Part shown: piece after piece, positions 28,718 to 35,069 of the stretch
How positions within the stretch are numbered: position 1 is the stretch's first letter
Layout: each line of letters opens with the position of its first letter
NCBI GenBank assembly: GCA_003697125.1
Contig: RFGB01000240.1
Location: 1-35,069 of the forward strand
DNA from: Alphaproteobacteria bacterium
GTDB lineage: Bacteria; Pseudomonadota; Alphaproteobacteria; Rhodobacterales; Rhodobacteraceae
Direction: 5' to 3'
DNA length: 35,069 nt
Notes under the pieces: generated by a model
Seen by the model: only the letters and a program-made list of their open reading frames with translations
The model's database searches: none
Told to the model about the DNA's origin: nothing
Made by a program: the position numbers and the translations under genes

Positions 28718-30501
28718 ACCGGCGCGCCCTGGCCGGCGCGGGCGCGGCGTTCGGCGGCGGTGGCGGCGGCGTCGAGCTGCCCGTCGCGGATCACCACGCC
28801 GTAGTCGGCCAGCGCCTTCCCGGCCGAGATCAGCCCGTCGCGCACATCGTCGAGCACCCGCGCCGGGTCGCGTTCCAGCGGGTCGCCATAGCCGCCGCCG
28901 CAGGGCCCGATGGCCAGGAAGGTGTCCCCCGCCCTGGCGGGATGGTAGGGCACCTTGGAGGGCAGCGCCTCGTCGCGCCCGTCGGCATGGATCAGGTGCA
29001 GCTCGGCCGGAACGCCGTCGGCGCCGCCGCTGAAGCCCCATGGCCGGAAGCGGTGACCCTCGCCCTCGACCGAGAACCCGCCGGGTTCCAGGAACTGAAA
29101 GGCGCGCACCGCGCCGATGCCGCCGCGGCTGCGCCCCGGGGCGGCGGCATTCTCGCGCAGCTCGTAGCGGGTGACGCGCATCGGCAGATGGCTTTCGATG
29201 TCCTCGATGGGGTTGTTGCGGGTATTGGCATAGAGCGTGTCCACCGCGTCCATCCCGTCGCGGCGGAAGCGTCCGCCATAGGCGCCCTCGAAGATCTCCA
29301 TGTGCACCCAGTGGGTCTCGCCGCGCAGGCCCGAGAAGGCGATGACCTTCAGATTGCCGATTCCGGCCGAGACCTTCTCGGGCACCGCCTGGGCCAGGGC
29401 CTTCATCACCGTGTCGGCCAGCTGGTTGCCCGGGGTGAAGCGCGCGATGACCGGGGCGGGGAAGATCGGGTTGGCAAGACAGCCCCGGGGGGCGACGATC
29501 CGGATCGGCCTCGTCAGGCCGGAATTCTGCGGGATGTAGCCATGGATGTCGGAATCGAGCAGCACCGACCGGATGGTCAGCCAGATGGCGATGTCCACCG
29601 TGCCCACCAGCGGCATGTTGATCGGCCGGTCGGGCACCTGCGGGGCGGTGCCGGTCAGATCCACGGTCATCTCGTCGCCGCTGACGGTGATGCTCACCAC
29701 GATGGGAAGCTCGCGCCGCGCGGGGTCGGGATCGTCGAGAAAGCCGTCGATGAAGGTCTCGGCGCGATAGGTCCCGTCGGGAACCGCGGCGATCGCCTGG
29801 CGCATCATGCGTTCGGAATGGTCCATCAGGGCGCGGCTGGCCGCCTCGACCGTGGCGATGCCGTAGCGGCCGATCAGCTCGCGGAACCGCTCGGCCCCGA
29901 TCTCGCAGGCGGCCACCTGGGCCTCCATGTCGCCCACCACCAGATCCGGGGCGCGGACATTGTCGCGCAGGATCTGCCAGACCGCCTCGTTGCGCACCCC
30001 GCCATCGACGACCTTGATCGCCTTGAACTGCAGGCCCTCGGCATAGACGTCGATGGCATCGACGATGCCGCACGATCCCGGGCTCAGCGCGCCGACATCG
30101 AGATGATGCGCGGTGGTGCCCGCGAAGCCCACCAGCGCGCCGTCGTGGAAGACCGGGACGATCAGGGCGATGTCGGGGCCGTGGCTGGCCCCGCCATAGG
30201 GGTCGTTGTGCATGATGACATCGCCGGGGCGGAACGGGGTGCCGCGGCGGCGGAACACCTCGATCACGTTCTTCACATAGCCCGGGATCGGGCCGGACTG
30301 CAGCGGGGTTGACTGCAGGGATTCGGCCAGCTGGTTGCCTTCGGCATCGGTCAGCGCGGTGCCGAAATCCTCCGATTCCCGGATGATCGAGGAATAGGAC
30401 ATCCGCATCAGCTTGTAGCCCATCTCGATCGCGATGTTCTGCAGCGCCCCCTGGATGACCGAGGCGGTGACGGGGTCGATCTGGTTCATGGGCATCCTCA
30501 T
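28714..30501 (-). CDS. hyuB: Hydantoinase B / oxoprolinase subunit
   Basis: A 595-residue protein of the HyuB family, the partner of HyuA in ATP-dependent hydantoinases, N-methylhydantoinase, 5-oxoprolinase and acetone carboxylase-like enzymes. Landmarks: IDPVTASVIQGALQNIAIEMGYKLMRMSYSSIIRESEDFGTALTD near the N-terminus, PGDVIMHNDPYGGASHGPDIALIVPVFHDG, and the C-terminal GPCGGGYGDPLERDPARVLDDVRDGLIS. ATG 30501 overlaps the hyuA stop (ATGA, 30498-30501), so the two subunits are translationally coupled. Substrate is not fixed by the family; the adjoining carbamoylase favours a hydantoin. Confidence 0.92.
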   Translation of the reverse strand: MRMPMNQIDPVTASVIQGALQNIAIEMGYKLMRMSYSSIIRESEDFGTALTDAEGNQLAESLQSTPLQSGPIPGYVKNVIEVFRRRGTPFRPGDVIMHNDPYGGASHGPDIALIVPVFHDGALVGFAGTTAHHLDVGALSPGSCGIVDAIDVYAEGLQFKAIKVVDGGVRNEAVWQILRDNVRAPDLVVGDMEAQVAACEIGAERFRELIGRYGIATVEAASRALMDHSERMMRQAIAAVPDGTYRAETFIDGFLDDPDPARRELPIVVSITVSGDEMTVDLTGTAPQVPDRPINMPLVGTVDIAIWLTIRSVLLDSDIHGYIPQNSGLTRPIRIVAPRGCLANPIFPAPVIARFTPGNQLADTVMKALAQAVPEKVSAGIGNLKVIAFSGLRGETHWVHMEIFEGAYGGRFRRDGMDAVDTLYANTRNNPIEDIESHLPMRVTRYELRENAAAPGRSRGGIGAVRAFQFLEPGGFSVEGEGHRFRPWGFSGGADGVPAELHLIHADGRDEALPSKVPYHPARAGDTFLAIGPCGGGYGDPLERDPARVLDDVRDGLISAGKALADYGVVIRDGQLDAAATAAERRARAGQGAPV

Positions 30502-32570
30502 GTCGCGATGCGGATCAGGATGTTGCCGGCCTGGTCGACATGGAAGCTGTCGCCCGGGCGCAGGATGGTGGTGCTGTCCTGCTGCACGATCACCGCCGGG
30601 CCCGGGATCGGGGTGTCGGCGGGCAGCAGGTCGCGGCGGTAGAACGCGGTCTGGTGCGCGGCGAGGCCGTCGCCGGTGCGGAAGACCACCGGCGCGACGC
30701 GGATCCTGGCCGCATCCAGGCTGCCGCCCGTGGGCCGCGGCGCGGGGCGGATCTTGACCGTCTCGCCGAAGCCGGTGACGCGCAGATTGACGATTTCCTT
30801 CGGCGCGCCGGGGAAGGCGCGGCCGTATTCCTCGCGGTGCAGCTGTTCGAAGCGCGCGAACAGCGCCGCCTCGGCGGCCGCGTCGAAGGCGCCCGCGGGC
30901 ACCGGCACGCGCAGCTCGTAGCCCTGGCCGACATAGCGCAGATCGGCCGCGCGCTGGAACCTGACCCGGTCCGGGCCGATTCCGTCGGCGGCGAACTGCG
31001 CGGCCAGCCCGGCCTCCATCTCCTCCAGCGCCCGGGTGATGTGCCGGTGCTCGATCTGCCCCGAGACCTGGAAGGCGGTGCGGATCGCGTCATACTTCAG
31101 GTCGGTGGTCAGAAGCCCGGTGGCCGAGGTGATGCCCGGATGGGGCGGCACGATCACCTCGGGGATCGACAGCATCGCCGCGACCTCGGCCGCCTGCATC
31201 GGCCCCGCCCCGCCGAAGGCGACCAGGGTGAAGTCGCGCGGATCCAGCCCCCGCTGCACGGTGCGCGAACGGATGGCATTGGCCATGTTGGCGTTGACGA
31301 TGGTCAGCACCCCTTCGGCCGCGGTCAGCCGGTCGAGGCCGAGCCGGCCGGCGAGCCGGTCGATCGCCGCCTCGGCCGCGGCGGGATCGAGGCGCATCTC
31401 CCCGCCGAGGAAATTCCCGGGATCGAGCCGGCCCAGCACGACATTGGCGTCGGTCACGGTGGGTTCGGTCCCGCCATGGCCATAGGCGGCGGGCCCCGGC
31501 CGGGCCCCGGCCGAACGCGGGCCGACCCGGAACGCGCCGCCCGCATCCACCCAGGCGATCGAGCCGCCCCCCGCGCCGATGGTGTGGATGTCGATCATCG
31601 GCACCATCAGCGGGAAGCCGGCGATCCAGGTGTCGCGGGGGCTGGCCTCGGCGAAGCTGCCCGCCCGGACGATGCCGATATCGGCCGAGGTGCCGCCGAC
31701 ATCGAAGGTGATCAGGTTGTCGCGCCCCGACAGCGCGCCGGCCCAGCGCCCGCCCAGCACCCCCGCGGCGGGTCCCGACAGCAGCGTCATCACCGGGCGG
31801 GCGGCGACCATCTGGGCGGTGGCCACGCCGCCGTTGGAGGCCATGATGTGCAGGTCGGCCTTCAGCCCCGCCCGCCCCAGCCCTTCGGCCAGATCGGTCA
31901 GATAGCGGCGCATCTTCGGGCCGACGAAGGCGTTCATCGCCGTGGTGGTGAAGCGTTCGAATTCGCGGAACTGCGGCGAGACCTCGGCCGAGCAGGTGAC
32001 GAAGGCCCCGGGGAACTCCTCCTCGACGATGGCGCGGGCGCGGGCCTCATGCGCCGGGTCGAGATAGGAGAACAGGAAGCACACCGCCACCGCCTCGACC
32101 CCGGCCGCCCGCAGCTGCCGGGCGGCCCGCCGAACCGCATCCTCGTCCAGCGGCACCAGAACCTCGCCCCGGGGCGGGGCGATGCGGTGCGGCACCGTCA
32201 GCCGGTGGCGGCGGCGGATCAGCGGCCGGTCCTGCCAGGGGATTTCCTGCTGGATCGAGAAATGCTGCGGGCGCTGGTGGCGGCCGATATGCAGGATGTC
32301 GCGATACCCCTCATTGGTGATCATGCCGCATTCGGCGCCGTCATGTTCCAGTATCGCGTTGGTCGCCGTGGTGGTGCCGTGATAGACGTGATCGATGACG
32401 CCGGGGTCGATGTCGAAGCGGCGGCACAGCTCCAGGATCCCCTCCAGAACCCCGCGCGCCGGATTGTCGGGCGTGGTCGGGGCCTTGTGGACATGCGTCG
32501 TCCCGTCGGCGGCGCCGAAATGGACCAGGTCGGTGAAGGTGCCCCCGACATCGACGCCGACAAGATGCAT
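30498..32570 (-). CDS. hyuA: Hydantoinase A / oxoprolinase subunit
   Basis: A 690-residue ATPase-like subunit of the ASKHA (actin/Hsp70/sugar kinase) fold. The phosphate-binding motif VGVDVGGTFTDLVHFG is at the N-terminus, with later family stretches YHGTTTATNAILEHDGAECGMITNEGYRDILHIGRHQRP, GPAAGVLGGRWAG, TFDVGGTSADIGIV and FGGAGPMQAAEVA. With HyuB it opens a cyclic amide with ATP hydrolysis. I chose ATG 32570 because GGAGG lies 8 bases upstream; an ATG at 32576 would be only 2 bases from it. First gene of a four-gene operon in which every junction overlaps. Divergent from the imidase-like gene with about 170 bases between. Confidence 0.92.
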   Translation of the reverse strand: MHLVGVDVGGTFTDLVHFGAADGTTHVHKAPTTPDNPARGVLEGILELCRRFDIDPGVIDHVYHGTTTATNAILEHDGAECGMITNEGYRDILHIGRHQRPQHFSIQQEIPWQDRPLIRRRHRLTVPHRIAPPRGEVLVPLDEDAVRRAARQLRAAGVEAVAVCFLFSYLDPAHEARARAIVEEEFPGAFVTCSAEVSPQFREFERFTTTAMNAFVGPKMRRYLTDLAEGLGRAGLKADLHIMASNGGVATAQMVAARPVMTLLSGPAAGVLGGRWAGALSGRDNLITFDVGGTSADIGIVRAGSFAEASPRDTWIAGFPLMVPMIDIHTIGAGGGSIAWVDAGGAFRVGPRSAGARPGPAAYGHGGTEPTVTDANVVLGRLDPGNFLGGEMRLDPAAAEAAIDRLAGRLGLDRLTAAEGVLTIVNANMANAIRSRTVQRGLDPRDFTLVAFGGAGPMQAAEVAAMLSIPEVIVPPHPGITSATGLLTTDLKYDAIRTAFQVSGQIEHRHITRALEEMEAGLAAQFAADGIGPDRVRFQRAADLRYVGQGYELRVPVPAGAFDAAAEAALFARFEQLHREEYGRAFPGAPKEIVNLRVTGFGETVKIRPAPRPTGGSLDAARIRVAPVVFRTGDGLAAHQTAFYRRDLLPADTPIPGPAVIVQQDSTTILRPGDSFHVDQAGNILIRIAT

Positions 32571-32743
32571 GGCCATGTCCTCCCTGCCGTGGCGGTCCGT
32601 CCGCGCGACGCTTCACATGCTAGGCAATGCCGCCGCGGCTGGCAACGCCGCCGCCCGCCGCGGCGGGGGTTGAGAAAGCCCGCGCGCTGGCGCAGTTTGG
32701 GCGCGCCGGGCCGCGGGCCGGCGGGACGAATGGAGGGAGCGCA

Positions 32744-33643
32744 ATGCCAAAGGAGATCTTCGTTGCCTATGGCGTCGATGTCGACGCGGTCGGCGGATGG
32801 CTCGGATCCTACGGGGGCGAGGACAGCCCCTGCGACATCAGCCGCGGCATGTTCGCCGGCGAGGTGGGGTCGATGCGGCTTCTGCGCATGTTCGACCGCT
32901 GGGCGATCCCGACCACCTGGTTCATCCCGGGCCATTCGATCGAGACCTTCCCCAAGCAGATGAAGGCGGTGGCCGATGCCGGCCACGAGATCGGGATGCA
33001 TGGCTATTCGCACGAGAATCCGATCGCCATGACGCCCGAGCAGGAGGAGGCGATCTTCGACAAGTGCATCGAGGTCATCACCGACCTGTGCGGCAAGGCG
33101 CCGCGCGGCTATGTGGCGCCGTGGTGGGAGTTCGGCCCGAAGACCAACGAGCTGTTGCTGAAGAAGGGCATCAAGTATGACCATTCGCTGATGCACAACG
33201 ACTTCCACCCCTATTACGTCAGGGTGGGCGACAGCTGGACCAAGATCGACTATTCCAAGCATCCCAGCCACTGGATGAAGCCGCTGGAGCGCGGGACCGA
33301 GACCGACCTGATCGAGATCCCCGCCTCGTGGTATCTGGACGACCTGCCGCCGATGATGTTCATCAAGGCCGCGCCCAACAGCCACGGCTTCGTCAGCCCG
33401 CGGGTGATCGAGGACATGTGGCGCGAGCAGTTCGACTGGGTCTATCAGGAATACGACTATGCCGTGTTCACCCTGACGATCCATCCCGACGTGTCGGGCA
33501 AGCCGCAGGTGCTGATGATGCATGAACGGCTGTTCGCCCACATGTCGCGCCATCAGGGGGTGCGGTTCGTGACCTTCGAGGAGATCGCCGACGACTTCGC
33601 CCGGCGCTATCCCCGCAGCGGAACCGCGCGCCCGGTCAGCTGA
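32744..33643 (+). CDS. Metal-dependent polysaccharide-deacetylase-fold hydrolase (HpPgdA / cyclic imide hydrolase-like)
   Basis: The 299 residues are strikingly similar from end to end to the H. pylori protein called Pgd[90 protein letters not shown] and [16 protein letters not shown]. The metal ligands align: D14, H86 and H90, with D12 beside them. There is no signal peptide or membrane anchor, so peptidoglycan is an unlikely substrate; relatives in this subgroup hydrolyse cyclic imides, and PuuE allantoinase shares the fold. ATG 32744 follows GGAGGGAG. It overlaps the next gene (TGATG) and is divergent from hyuA, which supports a cyclic amide or imide substrate. Confidence 0.85.
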   Translation: MPKEIFVAYGVDVDAVGGWLGSYGGEDSPCDISRGMFAGEVGSMRLLRMFDRWAIPTTWFIPGHSIETFPKQMKAVADAGHEIGMHGYSHENPIAMTPEQEEAIFDKCIEVITDLCGKAPRGYVAPWWEFGPKTNELLLKKGIKYDHSLMHNDFHPYYVRVGDSWTKIDYSKHPSHWMKPLERGTETDLIEIPASWYLDDLPPMMFIKAAPNSHGFVSPRVIEDMWREQFDWVYQEYDYAVFTLTIHPDVSGKPQVLMMHERLFAHMSRHQGVRFVTFEEIADDFARRYPRSGTARPVS

Positions 33644-33948
33644 TGTGCGGCCTGTGCGGGGTCTTCGGCGTCGCGCGGCACTGGACCGATGCGTCCGGTG
33701 CCGCCGATGCGGGCACCGGCACGGCCGAACGCATCCACCGCGCGCGGGTGGCAAACCGGATGCTGGGCCTGTTCGGGCTGAGCCTGCGCGAATGGGCCGG
33801 CCGCTACACCCTGGCCTCGCGCACCGGGCGTGCCGCGGTGGTGGACAATCTCGGCGCGGTCTGGCCCGAGGCCGAGCGTCTGGCGGGCCGGCCCTGCGAT
33901 CCGCTCGATCCCGCGGTGATCGCCGCGATGGAGGCGCGGCGTGACTGA
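33643..33948 (+). CDS. Conserved-looking small Cys protein, uncharacterised
   Basis: A 101-residue soluble protein beginning [16 protein letters not shown]: a C2-x-x-C5 pair at the very N-terminus, then H13-W14. A third Cys is at 85, and the centre is helical (TAERIHRARVANRMLGLFGLSLREWAGRYTLAS). The CxxC plus His pattern could bind metal or iron-sulfur. ATG 33643 shares a base with the stop of the imidase-like gene, and its 3' end overlaps the CobW gene by 8 bases, so all three are co-translated. I recall similar short N-CxxCG proteins next to CobW GTPases in other alphaproteobacteria, but cannot name a family. Function unknown; a metal-handling partner is a reasonable guess. Confidence 0.85.
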   Translation: MCGLCGVFGVARHWTDASGAADAGTGTAERIHRARVANRMLGLFGLSLREWAGRYTLASRTGRAAVVDNLGAVWPEAERLAGRPCDPLDPAVIAAMEARRD

Positions 33949-34981
33949 GCCGGCGCCCCCCGATCCCGCCCCGCCCGAGGGCGGGGCGATCACCGTCAAT
34001 GTGCTGACCGGCTTCCTCGGCTCGGGCAAGACCCATCTGCTCAACCGCCTGCTGCGGCTGCCCGAGCTGGGCGGGGTCGCGGTGCTGATCAACGAGTTCG
34101 GCGAGGTCGGGCTGGACCATCTGCTGGTCGAGGCGCTGGATGACGAGGTGGTGCTGCTCGCCTCGGGCTGCGTGTGCTGTTCGATCCGCGGCGATCTGAA
34201 GGAGGCGCTGGTCGGCCTGCATGACCGCATGCGCCGCGGGCTGGTCCCGCCCTTCGACCGGGTGGTGCTGGAGACGACCGGCCTTGCCGATCCCGGTCCG
34301 ATCGTCGCCACGCTGACCGCCGATCCGGTGCTGTGCCACCATTTCCGGCTGGGCAACATCGTGACCGTGGTCGACGCCCTGGCGGGGCTTCACAACCTTG
34401 ACGCGCATCCCGAGGCGCTGCACCAGGCGGCGGTGGCTGACCGGCTGGTGATCTCGAAGACCGACATGGCCGCACCCGACCGGCTGGAGGCGTTGCGCAC
34501 CCGGCTTCGGGCGATCAATCCGGCGGCCGAGGTGATCGAGAGCGGCGCCGACAGCCCGGTTCCGGCGACGCTGCTCGTGTCGGACATCCATCGCCCCGGT
34601 GCGCGCGAGGCCGAGGTGGCGCGCTGGCTGGCGGCGGAGGGTGACGGCGCGGGCCACGGTCATCACCATCATCACCATGACGGATCGGTGCGCGCCTTCG
34701 TGCTGAGCGCCGGGGCGCCGCTGGACTGGGCGGCATTCGGGCTGTGGCTGTCGATGCTGCTGAACCGCCACGGCACCCGCATCCTGCGCGTGAAGGGGCT
34801 TCTGGACATCCGGGGGGTGGACTCGCCGGTGGTCATCCACGGCGTCCAGCATACCATCCACCGGCCCGAGCATCTGGCCGCCTGGCCCGACGGCGACCGG
34901 CGCACGCGGCTAGTCTTCATCGTCGACGGTCTGGATCCGGCGCTGATCCGCCGTTCGTTCAGCGCCTTCGTCACCGGCTGA
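33941..34981 (+). CDS. CobW-family GTP-binding metallochaperone
   Basis: The 346 residues show the COG0523 pattern: Walker A GFLGSGKT (24-31), NEFGEVGLDH, the metal-binding CxCC at 77-80 (SGCVCCSIRGDLKEAL), ETTGLADPGPI and the guanine-specificity SKTD. After the GTPase domain comes a His-rich stretch (H239, H241-H246) and the CobW C-terminal domain (LSMLLNRHGTRILRVKGLLDIRG). These proteins deliver zinc, cobalt or iron to client metalloenzymes; some assist nitrile hydratase or Zn-enzyme maturation. GTG 33941 is the start, with GGAGG upstream, overlapping the small Cys gene. The operon suggests that the client is the imidase-like enzyme. No B12 role is implied. Confidence 0.93.
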   Translation: MTEPAPPDPAPPEGGAITVNVLTGFLGSGKTHLLNRLLRLPELGGVAVLINEFGEVGLDHLLVEALDDEVVLLASGCVCCSIRGDLKEALVGLHDRMRRGLVPPFDRVVLETTGLADPGPIVATLTADPVLCHHFRLGNIVTVVDALAGLHNLDAHPEALHQAAVADRLVISKTDMAAPDRLEALRTRLRAINPAAEVIESGADSPVPATLLVSDIHRPGAREAEVARWLAAEGDGAGHGHHHHHHDGSVRAFVLSAGAPLDWAAFGLWLSMLLNRHGTRILRVKGLLDIRGVDSPVVIHGVQHTIHRPEHLAAWPDGDRRTRLVFIVDGLDPALIRRSFSAFVTG

Positions 34982-35069
34982 CCGGCGCGCCGGACCGCGG
35001 CGCGTCCCGCGGCCCCGCCCGCCCGCCCGCCGCCGGCGCCCGGCCCCGCCGGTTGCGCGGCCCCCAGGC

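Noticed and set aside
32577-32743. Promoters in the hyuA / imidase divergent gap
   Set aside because: TTGAGA near 32671 with a 17-base spacer leads only to CAGTTT, a poor -10 box. No convincing pair or operator repeat was found on either strand, though a promoter for each operon must lie here.
33643-33675. Class II glutamine amidotransferase start (Met-Cys-Gly)
   Set aside because: Only the first residues resemble it; the protein is 101 residues and has none of the later amidotransferase motifs.
34982-35069. Start or end of another gene after the CobW gene
   Set aside because: The last 88 bases are extremely GC-rich with no start site, motif or clear hairpin plus T-run that I can support.

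Overview
The window is about 35 kb of very GC-rich DNA with densely packed genes and almost no non-coding sequence. It looks like a chromosomal segment of an alphaproteobacterium, most likely Rhodobacterales. The reasons are a circularly permuted (two-piece) tmRNA gene with the tag ANDNRAPVAMAA, an alpha-type SspB adaptor gene beside it, CobS/CobT subunits of the aerobic cobaltochelatase, a Hint-domain protein of the type common in Rhodobacteraceae, and UbiG, HemH and ThyX. I see no transposase, integrase, phage gene, CRISPR array, rRNA or tRNA.

Layout. Bases 1-5130: tail of an unknown gene, bolA (minus), then a plus-strand run of a C-terminal J-domain protein, cobS, a PLP serine/threonine dehydratase and cobT. 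Bases 5155-6785: ssrA with its own promoter, sspB, and a phospholipid-methyltransferase-like gene. Bases 6894-9470: fumC, ending in a GC-rich hairpin terminator, then a Hint-domain protein. Bases 9476-14747: minus-strand aminopeptidase P coupled to a DUF427 gene, a small plus-strand membrane protein, and the kbl-tdh-glyoxalase operon for threonine breakdown. Bases 14814-20586: housekeeping genes (thyX, hemH, a methyltransferase, comF, grx, ubiG, a prolyl iminopeptidase).

Bases 20689-34981 are a nitrogen-scavenging region. An aldo/keto reductase is coupled to guanine deaminase. A four-gene Pot-type ABC importer follows, with a perfect 12-bp hairpin after the binding-protein gene. Convergent to it is a tightly overlapped operon hyuA-hyuB-D-carbamoylase-GNAT. 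Divergent from hyuA is a three-gene operon: a metal-dependent deacetylase-fold enzyme like H. pylori PgdA or cyclic imide hydrolases, an uncharacterised 101-residue Cys protein, and a CobW-family GTPase with a His-rich stretch.

My reading is that this region imports and opens cyclic amides or imides (hydantoins and relatives), hydrolyses the carbamoyl product, and supplies metal to a key hydrolase through the CobW protein. The enzyme families are well supported by sequence. The joint pathway, the substrates and the role of the small Cys protein are inference. The last 88 bases after the CobW gene hold nothing I can call.
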